Shown here one piece after another: positions 1-6,998 of a stretch of DNA of 17,667 nt. The notes beneath the pieces are model-generated. The model ran no database searches. It was not told the DNA's origin and was given only the letters and a program-made list of their open reading frames with translations. The stretch lies in contig JBFLVQ010000116.1 of NCBI GenBank assembly GCA_040758525.1, positions 1 through 17,667 of the forward strand, read 5' to 3'. The stretch is from JBFLVQ01 sp040758525. GTDB taxonomy: Bacteria; Acidobacteriota; Blastocatellia; Chloracidobacteriales; JADJPF01. Position 1 is the stretch's first letter. Each line of letters starts with the position of its first letter. The position numbers and the translations under genes were made by a program.

Positions 1-942
1 ATGGAAAACAACCCCTGGCAGATAATTTTCCAAAACGATACTCGCTACTTAGCGCTCTCAGATGGCAGGCGCTTCCCTACTCGTCATAGCTTGGAATCCC
101 TTAATGCTATCTACAAAGTAAAAGGTGTGGAAGGAATAGAGTGGTTTCTCGATGAAGTATTGCGAGCAGAATTTCCTAACGCGCTCTCAACACATCTCTA
201 CAATGTCATAACACAATTGCAGTTGCTGGATAGACACTATGTACTAGATTTTGGCGCCGGTAGTGGAGCTTCTACGCTTGCACTTGCTCACTTAGGCTTT
301 CAACAGATTGATAGTGTCGAGATCAGCGAAGATTTGATAAAAATTGCTCAACTACGTGCATGCAATTTTGGTTACCTAGACTGTATACGCTTCCATCAGG
401 TTGCGCCTGCACAATCGTTACCTTTTCCGGATAACAGTTTTGACTTGATCATCTGTTATGCGGTTATTGAACATATACACCCACAAAAGCGTAGGACAAT
501 CCTCTCCGATCTTTGGCGAGTGTTGAAACCTCAGGGTGTACTACTTGTGCTAGAGACACCCAATATTCTCTATCCTTATGGCGCACACTACCCTTTTCTC
601 TACTTTACACCCTGGATGCCTTTATCATTAGTAAAGCTTTATGGTCGTCTACGTGGACAAATAGAGGGCGAGATTAGTGATGAGCAGCTTTATCTGGCTG
701 GGCTACGTGGCACGACGGTCTGGCAGGTGCTACGCTATCTAGGTAATCAAGCAAGACTGTTACCACCACTAGAGGCAAATCCTGAAGAGCAATGGTTAGC
801 CAGTCGATGTGTTGGCAGCTTTGTTAAGCAATTGATCAAATATTGTTTTGTACGTAGTTATCAGACCTTTCTTAAACCCTTAGGAGTGCCTCTTTGTGCG
901 CTCTTCCCACAACTCAATTTCGGTATCGAAAAACTTCCCTAA
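1..942 (+). CDS. Class I SAM-dependent methyltransferase
   Basis: This 313-residue protein probably transfers a methyl group from S-adenosylmethionine to an unidentified small molecule or lipid/sugar acceptor. The SAM-binding motif I reads VLDFGAGSG at residues 81-89, followed by an acidic strand-2 end (VEISE, 106-110), a post-I LPFPDNSFDLI segment (140-150) and IEHIH (156-160), then the LxxVLKPGG-like turn at 171-180. This order is typical of the Methyltransf_11/25 (UbiE/COQ5-like) group. The C-terminal third (190-313) is longer than a minimal methyltransferase and rich in aromatic and Leu residues, so it probably forms the substrate cap. The ATG is the first base of the window, so no upstream ribosome-binding site can be seen and the true start could lie further left. 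It has no obvious functional link to its neighbours. The fold is secure; the substrate is unknown. Confidence 0.88.
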   Translation: MENNPWQIIFQNDTRYLALSDGRRFPTRHSLESLNAIYKVKGVEGIEWFLDEVLRAEFPNALSTHLYNVITQLQLLDRHYVLDFGAGSGASTLALAHLGFQQIDSVEISEDLIKIAQLRACNFGYLDCIRFHQVAPAQSLPFPDNSFDLIICYAVIEHIHPQKRRTILSDLWRVLKPQGVLLVLETPNILYPYGAHYPFLYFTPWMPLSLVKLYGRLRGQIEGEISDEQLYLAGLRGTTVWQVLRYLGNQARLLPPLEANPEEQWLASRCVGSFVKQLIKYCFVRSYQTFLKPLGVPLCALFPQLNFGIEKLP

Positions 943-952
943 GTTTAAGGTA

Positions 953-996
953 ATCTACCGTTTTTGTTGCAGAATAGTGCAGTAGATCATTTTTTT
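953..996 (+). terminator. Intrinsic-type terminator after the methyltransferase
   Basis: ATCTAC at 953-958 pairs with GTAGAT at 982-987, and an inner TGCA (968-971) pairs with TGCA (978-981) around a GAATAG loop. A 9-nt bulge sits on the left arm. Seven consecutive T residues follow at 990-996, beginning 11 bp after the methyltransferase stop codon. The bulge makes the stem imperfect, but the T tract right after it supports termination of the plus-strand transcript. Confidence 0.6.
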
Positions 997-1079
997 ACCC
1001 CAACAGGCAGCTATAACGCTATACTTAAGACAGGTATACCAAGGCAAGTTAACGGCAAACGAACCATAGAGGGTGATAG

Positions 1080-1310
1080 ATGTCTAGTTTGATGCATTAC
1101 GAGATTCAGTGGATACCGGATGCGCCTTCCGGTCGCAAGTGGTGGGTTTTCGAATATAGGTCTAGCCGGCTCTCTCCAGATTCCGAGCGACCTACCTTCC
1201 GTATTCGTGGTCAGTATGAGAGTTTAGAAGCAGCTCAAGCAGCCTATCCCCATGCGCGTCTCTCAGAAAAATCGAAGCAAGCATGGGAAAAAGATCTTAC
1301 TGGAACTTAG
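1080..1310 (+). CDS. Small hypothetical protein, 76 residues
   Basis: I do not recognise the family. The 76-residue product has no signal peptide or membrane segment. It is rich in aromatic and charged residues, with a Trp-Trp pair at 21-22 (KWWVFEYRSS) and an FRIRGQYESLEAAQAAYPHA stretch at 41-60. The latter looks like a beta strand followed by a short helix, a pattern seen in small soluble alpha/beta proteins of unknown function. The ATG is preceded by GAGGGTGA, a usable ribosome-binding site about 6 bp upstream, which together with the compact ORF supports real translation. It lies alone between the methyltransferase terminator and the convergent HAD gene. A possible -10 box (TATACT, 1020-1025) lies upstream but has no convincing -35. 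Confidence 0.62.
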   Translation: MSSLMHYEIQWIPDAPSGRKWWVFEYRSSRLSPDSERPTFRIRGQYESLEAAQAAYPHARLSEKSKQAWEKDLTGT

Positions 1311-1330
1311 CGGCTGTATATAACAGCCGC
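1310..1330. terminator. Hairpin between convergent genes
   Basis: An 8-bp perfect GC-rich inverted repeat (GCGGCTGT at 1310-1317, ACAGCCGC at 1323-1330) encloses an ATATA loop. It lies exactly between the stop of the 76-residue gene and the end of the convergent HAD gene at 1336. Neither strand has a T tract after it, so it may act as a bidirectional transcript end or 3' stabiliser rather than a textbook intrinsic terminator. Confidence 0.5.
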
Positions 1331-1335
1331 CCAGA

Positions 1336-2301
1336 TTACCCATGGCCACCAACCGCCTGCTGGCTGTGCAGAAGGATCTGATCTTCTAACAGTTCTAGGA
1401 AGCGGGGTGGACCGCCACCTAGATGTATTACCTCTGTAGGTACTCCATTTGGCTCGGCGCCTACCGAGACATAAACCGCTCCACGTGCGCTAGGTGTGAC
1501 TTTCTTGAAATCACTACCCTCAAATCCAGCAACCGGACCAAATTCATCGCCAACAAAGAGTATGTCACGAGCTGGAATACTCTGCCGAGTTGCTAACTCG
1601 CTCATAATCCAGTTGACAGAATCTGCTTTGTCCGTAAGCCCAACCTCTATATGCTTTACATCTGAAGTGATACGCGCATCTTTTAGCCCATAAACATTAG
1701 CTAGTCTGCGCGTAAGATCAAAGATCTCACGAATACCGCCAACAACACCAGCTCCCTTGAGCCGTGCCTCAGTAACAGTAAGCAGTTCGCCAATCTTAGC
1801 CTTAGGTGGATCATTCCATTCAGCAGTTGGAATCAGATCTATTTTGCGTCGATTTAGCCGATCGTAAACAATAGCGACCTCAAGTTGACTACGCTGCTTG
1901 ATCTCATCACGCACTGCTTCAGCAACGGCGGTAAGCGCGCTATCCTCGTTGGATGTGGCCTGACGCTTGTAAAGTAAGACTGGCTGGGAAGGTTGTAATT
2001 GACTGGTAAAGCCATAGACCTCTGAGCCACGGTTAGTACAGGCATAGAGGTTCGCCTTGTGTGTGCCCTTGATACTAGCGCAGAATTGGCGATCCAGATG
2101 GCCAAAGTTGGTACCAGTAATAATAACCATTACAACATTGAACTTAAGCAACTGTTCAATTGCGCGTCCAACATCTGCAACCGCAGCATAGCGGTTGACT
2201 ACCGCAGTACCATCCCAGTCGAAAGCAATAATCTTGAAGCGTCGGGAGAGACTCCCTGCTTCTCTACTTGCTAAAGTGTTTCTATCTTGTAAAGCTTCCA
2301 T
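1336..2301 (-). CDS. HAD-superfamily phosphatase (HAD-IIB/Cof-like)
   Basis: Likely a magnesium-dependent phosphohydrolase acting on a sugar phosphate or similar small substrate. All four HAD motifs are visible in 321 residues: DWDGT at 28-32 (nucleophile D28, acid/base D30), the IITGT strand at 60-64, a candidate motif III lysine K225 in TDKADSV, and FVGDE at 249-253 with metal-binding D252. About 160 residues separate motifs II and III, including an NRGSEVYGF turn (90-98). This fits the C2-capped Cof/trehalose-phosphatase/sucrose-phosphatase branch rather than the beta-phosphoglucomutase branch. The ATG is preceded by GGGAGA. It is the last gene of a minus-strand unit after the GH65 phosphorylase and the Usp protein (36-bp gap), suggesting a role in sugar-phosphate turnover. 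The exact substrate cannot be assigned, and dephosphorylation of a GH65 product is an inference from position only. Confidence 0.82.
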   Translation of the reverse strand: MEALQDRNTLASREAGSLSRRFKIIAFDWDGTAVVNRYAAVADVGRAIEQLLKFNVVMVIITGTNFGHLDRQFCASIKGTHKANLYACTNRGSEVYGFTSQLQPSQPVLLYKRQATSNEDSALTAVAEAVRDEIKQRSQLEVAIVYDRLNRRKIDLIPTAEWNDPPKAKIGELLTVTEARLKGAGVVGGIREIFDLTRRLANVYGLKDARITSDVKHIEVGLTDKADSVNWIMSELATRQSIPARDILFVGDEFGPVAGFEGSDFKKVTPSARGAVYVSVGAEPNGVPTEVIHLGGGPPRFLELLEDQILLHSQQAVGGHG

Positions 2302-2337
2302 ACTAGTCTCCCATCATCTTGATAGATTGGATTGGCA

Positions 2338-3213
2338 TCAGGCAGCAGAATGATATAGAGAAGCACATTGGCTATTAGCCTCTTTTGGACGTACTAGTAG
2401 TAAAGGACAATGAAGTTGGCTCATCAATTTACGCAATCGATCTGCCTGTGTATCAGCAGCACGTAGATTGATCGCCATCGTTAACAGATCACAATCATGT
2501 TTATGCACAAAGCGTTTGATCTCTTCGACAACTTCACCGTGTATTACATGTAAATGCGATTTGACCTGTGGGGCGATCTGTTTAGTACAGATAATAAAGC
2601 GATCCCAGAACTCTCGTATCCAAAATGGCCAATCGTGCTGTGGCTGATCTAGATAGGGACCAATCGGTAGGCTGCCCGGCTCATGTGGTGCACTCCTATC
2701 TGTAGCAATATAGAGTACGTGTAGTTGTGCATCGTTCTCGCCTGCTAAGCGCACAGCAGGCTCAATAGCAGCAGCGGCGCTAGGCGTACCATCAAGCGGT
2801 ACAACCAACTGTTGAATCGGCCGCTCAGCCAGTCTCTCCAAATCTGGGCGAGTAAAGAACACTGGACAGGGGATATGCTCTACCAAACTCTCTAATAAGT
2901 GTTCGTCAATAAATGGCTCAAGACCATCAAAAGCCAACACCATCATCTCTACCTCAGGCCGTGCAGCAGCTTCTAGAATGGCAGCCTGATATTTACTCTC
3001 TTCACCGCATATTTGAGTTAATACAGCATTGAACATATCCCTAGGGGTAAAGCCCAGACGCGCAATGATGGATTCAGGCGGCTGCTCTTTTTCTGTAAAG
3101 TAGAATAGTTGTAGCATTGCTCCGCTAGTAGCAGCAGCGCGGCGTCCTAAGCTAAGCGCTGCCTGTGATTGTCTAGCTGTCACGACTGGTACAATTATTA
3201 CTTTGGTATCCAT
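2338..3213 (-). CDS. Tandem-domain universal stress protein
   Basis: A 291-residue cytosolic protein with two Usp folds. The first starts with KVIIVPVVTARQSQAALSLG (residues 4-23) and ends with the PCPVFFTRP strand (115-123). The second starts with QLVVPLDGTPSAAAAI (135-150) and ends with HCPLLLVRP (268-276). The VPLDGT element with the acidic D141 is the conserved Usp strand-1 signature. The ATP-binding pattern G-x2-G-x9-G-(S/T), expected before the last strand of each domain, is not visible (the second copy reads MAINLRAADTQADR). The protein therefore probably belongs to the non-ATP-binding UspA type. A strong AAGGAGAG ribosome-binding site precedes the ATG. The gene lies 41 bp after the GH65 stop and 36 bp before the HAD gene, implying cotranscription and a stress or energy-limitation context for the sugar genes. 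The molecular partner is unknown. Confidence 0.85.
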   Translation of the reverse strand: MDTKVIIVPVVTARQSQAALSLGRRAAATSGAMLQLFYFTEKEQPPESIIARLGFTPRDMFNAVLTQICGEESKYQAAILEAAARPEVEMMVLAFDGLEPFIDEHLLESLVEHIPCPVFFTRPDLERLAERPIQQLVVPLDGTPSAAAAIEPAVRLAGENDAQLHVLYIATDRSAPHEPGSLPIGPYLDQPQHDWPFWIREFWDRFIICTKQIAPQVKSHLHVIHGEVVEEIKRFVHKHDCDLLTMAINLRAADTQADRLRKLMSQLHCPLLLVRPKEANSQCASLYHSAA

Positions 3214-3254
3214 ATATTCTCTCTCCTTACACAGGCTCGGTTAGATGTAGCCCG

Positions 3255-5660
3255 CTAATGCTCTAAGCTGTGCATCAAGGTGAGCTTGGCCTGCGTATCA
3301 AGTAACTCTGCTTGTGCTTGCGCGGGCAATAACAGCTCTAACTGCTGTCCCACTTTGAGCGTATGTATGGCACCACCAGCCAATGCAACTGCCAAGGATT
3401 GTTCTCCTTCCTGCACTTGGAAAATTATTTGTTGATTGTTAATTTCGACTTCTAGCAGGCTGCCACGCCATAGTAATTTAAATTTAAGCCGCTGCCAGCC
3501 AGGAAGTAGACGGGGATTGAATGCTAGATGGTCTGCCATTGGCATAAATCCAGCAAAACCGTAGATAACTGCTTGCCATAGACCACCACAAGCCGCTGCG
3601 TGTATTCCTCCTGCTGCATTGCCCATATTATTTTCTAGATCTATTGAAGCAGCCTTATGGAAGTAGTAAGCAGCACGCTCCGCTAATCCTATGTGTGCTG
3701 CCATAGTTGCACAAATCGCAGGGCTGAGACTGCTGCCATGCCCACAGAGTGGATCATAGTAATTGAAATTGACTACTTTGATCTCGTGCTGAAAAGCATA
3801 TGGGAAGAGATGTAGCAACATCACTACATCTGGCTGTTTGATCACTTGAGTACGGTTGATCAACTCTTGACCAAGCAGCACATCCATAGGTTCTACTCTA
3901 GGCTCGTACTGTTTGAGATCGATAGGTGTAAGTGAGAAGAAGCCATCAAACTGCTCATAAAGCTGTTTATCAGAGTGATAGCCAGTTACTAAACCCGCTG
4001 CTACCGCCTGCCAATTTTGTAATTCTGCTTTGCTAATAGCTAGTTTGGTAATCAACTCTTCCGCACGGCGATGGTGATGTGTACGTAACCAGGTTAGTAT
4101 CTCTTCGCCACGTTCGATCGTCCAATGGGCAATGTAGTTGGTGAATGCATTGTCATCAACACTATTATGGTACTCGTCTGGGCCCATTATGTTATTTATA
4201 TGATAGCGTCCTACCGCATCAGGCTCAGCACGACTGGCCCAAAAGCGTGCGATCTCAAGAAGAATCTCAGCACCAGCCTGTAACATTAATGCCTCATCGT
4301 TACTAGCCTGCCAGTACTGCCAAATTGCGTAAGCAACATCGGCACTAATATGGTGCTGCTGTAGTCCTGAATAGACAGGCAACTCTTTCCCTTCTGGACT
4401 AAGGACAAAGGGTGGCGTTGTCTCTGCCCCAGTGACGGCTGACTCCCAAGCATAGAGTGCACCACGGTAGCCATATTGTGCTGCCTTCGCACGTGCCCCT
4501 GCCAGTGTGTGATAGCGATACATCAACATTGCTCTTGCCGCAGCAGGAAAGAGATAGATGAAGAAGGGCAACATAAAGACTTCTGTATCCCAGAAGACAT
4601 GTCCATTGTAGGATGGGCCAGAGAGTGTACGTGCTCCTATCGAGACATGCTCATCTTCAGCATTAGCGGCAATAAGCAGATGATAAAGACAGAAGCGTAA
4701 TGCCTCTTCTGCTTGATCATCACTCTCTATAACCACGTCGGCACGTTGCCAGCGTTCTTGCCAATGGCGATCATGCTCAATTAGTAGCGAAGTAAAACCA
4801 CGCTGTTGTGCCTCCTTAAGTTCTGCGATAGCAGCGCTAGCCGGTGCTGTCAGATCACGATCGGTATAGACAGTAACAAACTTGTCAAAGATGTAGCTCT
4901 CCCCTAATAGAGCATCAAAATCTATCTGCTCAGCAACATAATTTGAGCACCACTCTGCCCTCTGTTGTGGCTGTAAGGTAGCTGATGTGGGGGCGATGAC
5001 AAGTTGGGAGGCCATTGCACAACGTAGCCTAGAGCTATGTGTAATCATCTCCAGTAACAGACCACCCTGATCGAGTGGACGCGCATCCAGTTCATCTAAT
5101 CTTGCTGCGCCTTCAGAAGCACGTCGTCCACGACTCACTGTACGACCATCAAGACCTGCTGTTACTTGTAGCCGCGCACTATAGTTCTCTGGTTTGATTG
5201 CCAATCGCATTAGTAATATGTGTGGTGACATCAATAAGGCACAACGTAATATCGCCACACTGGTGATACGACCAAGCGTATCACGCCAGCGCCACTCACG
5301 TACCATTACAGCTCGCCGTAGATCTAGCCAGCGTCGTTGTTCAAGCAGCTCTACGTTATCTATTCGCACCGGCTTGCCATCAATCGAGATCACTGCATGC
5401 AACCAATTAGGTACAATGACTAGCGCTGGTATATCAGGGCCACCCTCATTAGGATCAAAGAAGCCTGCGATCAGGGTGGCAGGTTTGCCTACTTGACTAC
5501 TCTCCTCCAATGAGCCACGTGTGCCTAGATAGCCATTGCCGATCGTAAGCAGAGTCTCTACCTCATGCTCACGTACAGGGTTATAGCCTGTTTCGAGGAC
5601 TAACCAGCGAGGATCAGAACTCAATTCAATGCCCAGTTTCGCGACTAACTCTTGCGTCAT
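3255..5660 (-). CDS. GH65 glycoside phosphorylase (maltose/trehalose/kojibiose type)
   Basis: Likely a cytosolic inverting phosphorylase that splits an alpha-linked disaccharide with inorganic phosphate to give beta-glucose 1-phosphate and glucose. The preferred start, the ATG at 5660, follows an AAAAGAGGGG site and gives 801 residues, normal for the family; an in-frame start at 5735 would add 25 unconserved residues. In the 801-residue numbering an N-terminal beta-sandwich (about 1-260) begins with the TIGNGYLGTRG signature (39-49). The (alpha/alpha)6 barrel carries FWDTE (356-360), the general-acid motif MGPDEYH with E496, KQPDVV (608-613) and the phosphate-loop motif GHGSSLSP (640-647), followed by GGIHAA with H687. 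The phosphate-loop residues favour phosphorylase over hydrolase chemistry. Linkage specificity (maltose, trehalose, kojibiose or nigerose) cannot be read from sequence by eye. It is first in the GH65-Usp-HAD unit. Confidence 0.9.
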   Translation of the reverse strand: MTQELVAKLGIELSSDPRWLVLETGYNPVREHEVETLLTIGNGYLGTRGSLEESSQVGKPATLIAGFFDPNEGGPDIPALVIVPNWLHAVISIDGKPVRIDNVELLEQRRWLDLRRAVMVREWRWRDTLGRITSVAILRCALLMSPHILLMRLAIKPENYSARLQVTAGLDGRTVSRGRRASEGAARLDELDARPLDQGGLLLEMITHSSRLRCAMASQLVIAPTSATLQPQQRAEWCSNYVAEQIDFDALLGESYIFDKFVTVYTDRDLTAPASAAIAELKEAQQRGFTSLLIEHDRHWQERWQRADVVIESDDQAEEALRFCLYHLLIAANAEDEHVSIGARTLSGPSYNGHVFWDTEVFMLPFFIYLFPAAARAMLMYRYHTLAGARAKAAQYGYRGALYAWESAVTGAETTPPFVLSPEGKELPVYSGLQQHHISADVAYAIWQYWQASNDEALMLQAGAEILLEIARFWASRAEPDAVGRYHINNIMGPDEYHNSVDDNAFTNYIAHWTIERGEEILTWLRTHHHRRAEELITKLAISKAELQNWQAVAAGLVTGYHSDKQLYEQFDGFFSLTPIDLKQYEPRVEPMDVLLGQELINRTQVIKQPDVVMLLHLFPYAFQHEIKVVNFNYYDPLCGHGSSLSPAICATMAAHIGLAERAAYYFHKAASIDLENNMGNAAGGIHAAACGGLWQAVIYGFAGFMPMADHLAFNPRLLPGWQRLKFKLLWRGSLLEVEINNQQIIFQVQEGEQSLAVALAGGAIHTLKVGQQLELLLPAQAQAELLDTQAKLTLMHSLEH

Positions 5661-5814
5661 CGCCCCTCTTTTCCACCGCCAGCAGCGGCTAGTGAAAAAC
5701 ACTATGAGTATATGTATTGCCAATCTGAAGACCACGCTAGTCCTAAGCCAAGAACCGGCATGTTGATTGTTTAATGAGCAACCCTTATACCAGGAGTAGA
5801 GAGGGAAAATAGCA

Positions 5815-5838
5815 GAGCCTCACATTACTGCGAGGCTC
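5815..5838 (-). terminator. Terminator hairpin for the EHPG-repeat gene
   Basis: GAGCCTC (5815-5821) pairs with GAGGCTC (5832-5838), with two further inner pairs around a short loop. Read on the minus strand, the hairpin follows the EHPG-repeat stop by about 40 bp and is followed by a weak TATTTT tract. That fits an intrinsic terminator separating this gene from the GH65 unit. The rest of 5661-5878 is the GH65 leader; I found no convincing -35/-10 pair there. Confidence 0.55.
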
Positions 5839-5878
5839 AAGTAAGGTATGTAGATTGAGTGTGGTAAAGAACAGCTCT

Positions 5879-6259
5879 TTATTGCTTCTTTGCTTCGGGA
5901 GCCGTCTTGCCAGGATGCTCCTTAGCAGCCGCGCCTGGATGTTCGGCAGTTGCTCCCTTAGCCGCAGCTTTACGACGACGATTCTTCTTTGTGGTTTTAG
6001 TCGTACTACCGGTCTCCTTGGCAGTTGCGCCTGGATGCTCTTTAGCAGTTGTACCAGGGTGCTCCTTCTTTGCTTCTGGAGCAGCCTTGCCAGGGTGTTC
6101 TTTAGCAGTTGCGCCTGGATGCTCCTTCTTTGCTTCGGGAGCCGTCTTGCCTGGATGCTCTTTAGCAGTTGCACCAGGATGCTCCTTCTTCTCCTGAGCA
6201 ATCGCGCTACCAGCACTGAGTAGAGCAACTAAACTCAACGATATTAAGGTCTTTTTCAT
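5879..6259 (-). CDS. Exported EHPG-repeat protein
   Basis: A 126-residue low-complexity protein with a clear Sec signal peptide: MKK, a hydrophobic core at residues 4-18, then SAIAQ, so cleavage after A21 is likely. The mature part is almost entirely eight copies of the tetrapeptide EHPG in alternating 8-residue (EHPGATAK-like) and 12-residue (EHPGKTAPEAKK-like) units. A basic insert, KKNRRRKAAAK (90-100), sits before the last two copies. Lys, Ala, Pro, His and Glu dominate, so the product should be soluble and disordered outside the inner membrane. The AGGAGGAG ribosome-binding site is very strong, suggesting good expression. The composition resembles Lys/Ala/His-rich acid-shock proteins such as enterobacterial Asr, but I see no homology beyond composition. 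The eight His and repeated Pro-Gly turns could bind metals or polyanions; this is inference. Confidence 0.8.
   Translation of the reverse strand: MKKTLISLSLVALLSAGSAIAQEKKEHPGATAKEHPGKTAPEAKKEHPGATAKEHPGKAAPEAKKEHPGTTAKEHPGATAKETGSTTKTTKKNRRRKAAAKGATAEHPGAAAKEHPGKTAPEAKKQ
5885..6184 (-). repeat. 60-bp coding repeats encoding EHPG units
   Basis: Three 60-bp units (6125-6184, 6065-6124 and 5885-5944) each encode one 8+12 residue double EHPG motif. A 48-bp stretch with two 8-residue motifs (6017-6064) and a 72-bp non-repeat insert (5945-6016) lie between them. The first two units differ at 8 of 60 positions by direct comparison. The repeat structure also keeps other frames open on both strands, which produces misleading overlapping ORFs here. 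Confidence 0.85.
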
Positions 6260-6316
6260 ACTCCTCCTCTTAAATTAACTGAAGATTCAAAAGAAATTAT
6301 TGTTGCATATGCTGCA

Positions 6317-6322
6317 ATTATA
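6317..6322 (-). promoter_or_regulatory. Candidate -10 box for the EHPG-repeat gene
   Basis: On the minus strand a perfect TATAAT lies at 6322-6317, 57 bp upstream of the ATG. No good TTGACA match sits 16-18 bp further upstream, only a T-rich stretch. An inverted repeat TTGCA(5)TGCAA (6303-6317) abuts the box and could be an operator. Confidence 0.45.
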
Positions 6323-6368
6323 TCGAATTCATTAATAATAAAAAGGCTTTACCGCGGTTACAATAACA

Positions 6369-6397
6369 TTGTCTGGTTTCTAGCAAGCTTCTATAAT
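6369..6397 (+). promoter_or_regulatory. Sigma70-type promoter for the 139-residue gene
   Basis: TTGTCT at 6369-6374 (4 of 6 to TTGACA), a 17-bp spacer and a perfect TATAAT at 6392-6397 lie 34 bp upstream of the ATG at 6432. The opposing TATAAT of the EHPG gene is about 70 bp away, so this interval is a divergent promoter region. Confidence 0.6.
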
Positions 6398-6431
6398 TTG
6401 CGAAAAATAACCAGGGCAAGAGGGCAGGCTT

Positions 6432-6851
6432 ATGAGCCGACTAATTTTACGACAGGTTGACGTAACTGCGGGTGAGGTAAGTAAACAGGCAGTAGTAGTT
6501 TTAGAACTTCACGATACATTATACGAAGGCAGACGACGACTGCGTAATGAGGAGTCGGTCCTATACTCAGTGGCAACTGCCACCCTCAACGCAGTTAATG
6601 AGGTTTTCTATAGTCAAATACATGCCAAGATCGATTTTAATCTTCAACATGTACATGAATTGCAGCCACCCTATTTGAAGGATTCGCTCTTTATTGCGAT
6701 ATTGGAAGCTGGCATAGGCCACCTCAGCTTTCGTCTGGTTGGCGCGGTCATCTCTAATCAGCACGACTGGGCACAGGCAGTGGCAAGTGCTACGCTTGAC
6801 GCTGTCAACCGGCTTGTACAATACATACTAGAGCTTAAAAACACACTCTAG
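6432..6851 (+). CDS. Hypothetical alpha/beta protein with internal duplication
   Basis: The 139-residue product has no signal peptide or membrane segment and no name I can give. Two similar elements lie exactly 70 residues apart: VATATLNAVNEVF (47-59) and VASATLDAVNRLV (117-129). Each follows a predicted beta-hairpin (VVVLELHDTLYEG, 21-33; HLSFRLVGAVISN, 97-109). This two-fold beta-beta-alpha pattern resembles the pseudo-symmetric allosteric (LeuA dimer) domain of 2-isopropylmalate synthase, where a helix follows three strands twice. The resemblance is judged by eye and could be convergent. The ATG follows a GAGGGCAGG site, and a sigma70-like promoter is present. A monocistronic transcript is likely, since the ygfK-like gene downstream has its own promoter. 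Function unknown; a small ligand-sensing or dimerising domain is one possibility. Confidence 0.7.
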   Translation: MSRLILRQVDVTAGEVSKQAVVVLELHDTLYEGRRRLRNEESVLYSVATATLNAVNEVFYSQIHAKIDFNLQHVHELQPPYLKDSLFIAILEAGIGHLSFRLVGAVISNQHDWAQAVASATLDAVNRLVQYILELKNTL

Positions 6852-6855
6852 CCTC

Positions 6856-6875
6856 TCAGTATGAAAAAATACTGA
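6856..6875 (+). terminator. Weak hairpin after the 139-residue gene
   Basis: TCAGTAT (6856-6862) and ATACTGA (6869-6875) form a 7-bp AT-rich stem around a GAAAAA loop, 5 bp after the stop codon. No T tract follows, so its role as a terminator is uncertain. Confidence 0.3.
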
Positions 6876-6902
6876 ATAACAACTAGCAGAACAATATCTT
6901 TC

Positions 6903-6932
6903 TTTACCTGATATGATCCCTTTTACTATAAT
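6903..6932 (+). promoter_or_regulatory. Candidate sigma70 promoter of the ygfK-like operon
   Basis: TTTACC (6903-6908, 4 of 6 to TTGACA), an 18-bp spacer and a perfect TATAAT (6927-6932) lie 66 bp upstream of the GTG start at 6999. It is the only plausible promoter seen before the four-gene run that ends at 13250. Confidence 0.5.
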
Positions 6933-6988
6933 GGGGCTAATTGGCTAGCTCACCATATTTAGCCATATTTAGTAAGGACAGCTTCGTC

Positions 6989-6995
6989 AGGAGGG
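6989..6995 (+). promoter_or_regulatory. Ribosome-binding site fixing the GTG start
   Basis: AGGAGGG lies only 3 bp before GTG at 6999. The spacing is short, but the site is near-consensus. The protein from this GTG aligns from its first residues with the N-terminus of E. coli YgfK as I recall it, so GTG is preferred over later ATG codons. Confidence 0.65.
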
Positions 6996-6998
6996 TCC

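Noticed and set aside
943..1079. Riboswitch upstream of the 76-residue gene
   Set aside because: The structured part is best explained as the methyltransferase terminator. No known riboswitch core was recognised in the rest.
5661..5735. N-terminal extension of the GH65 protein with a hydrophobic start, like a signal anchor
   Set aside because: The ATG at 5660 has a clear ribosome-binding site, and family similarity begins after it. The extension has no good ribosome site and GH65 phosphorylases are cytosolic.
5785..6228. A 147-residue Leu/Arg-rich reading frame, and two long plus-strand frames, over the EHPG-repeat gene
   Set aside because: They arise because the 60-bp repeats keep several frames open. 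They lack the signal peptide and good ribosome site of the EHPG frame, and their Arg/Leu- or Cys/Ser-rich composition is that of shadow translations.
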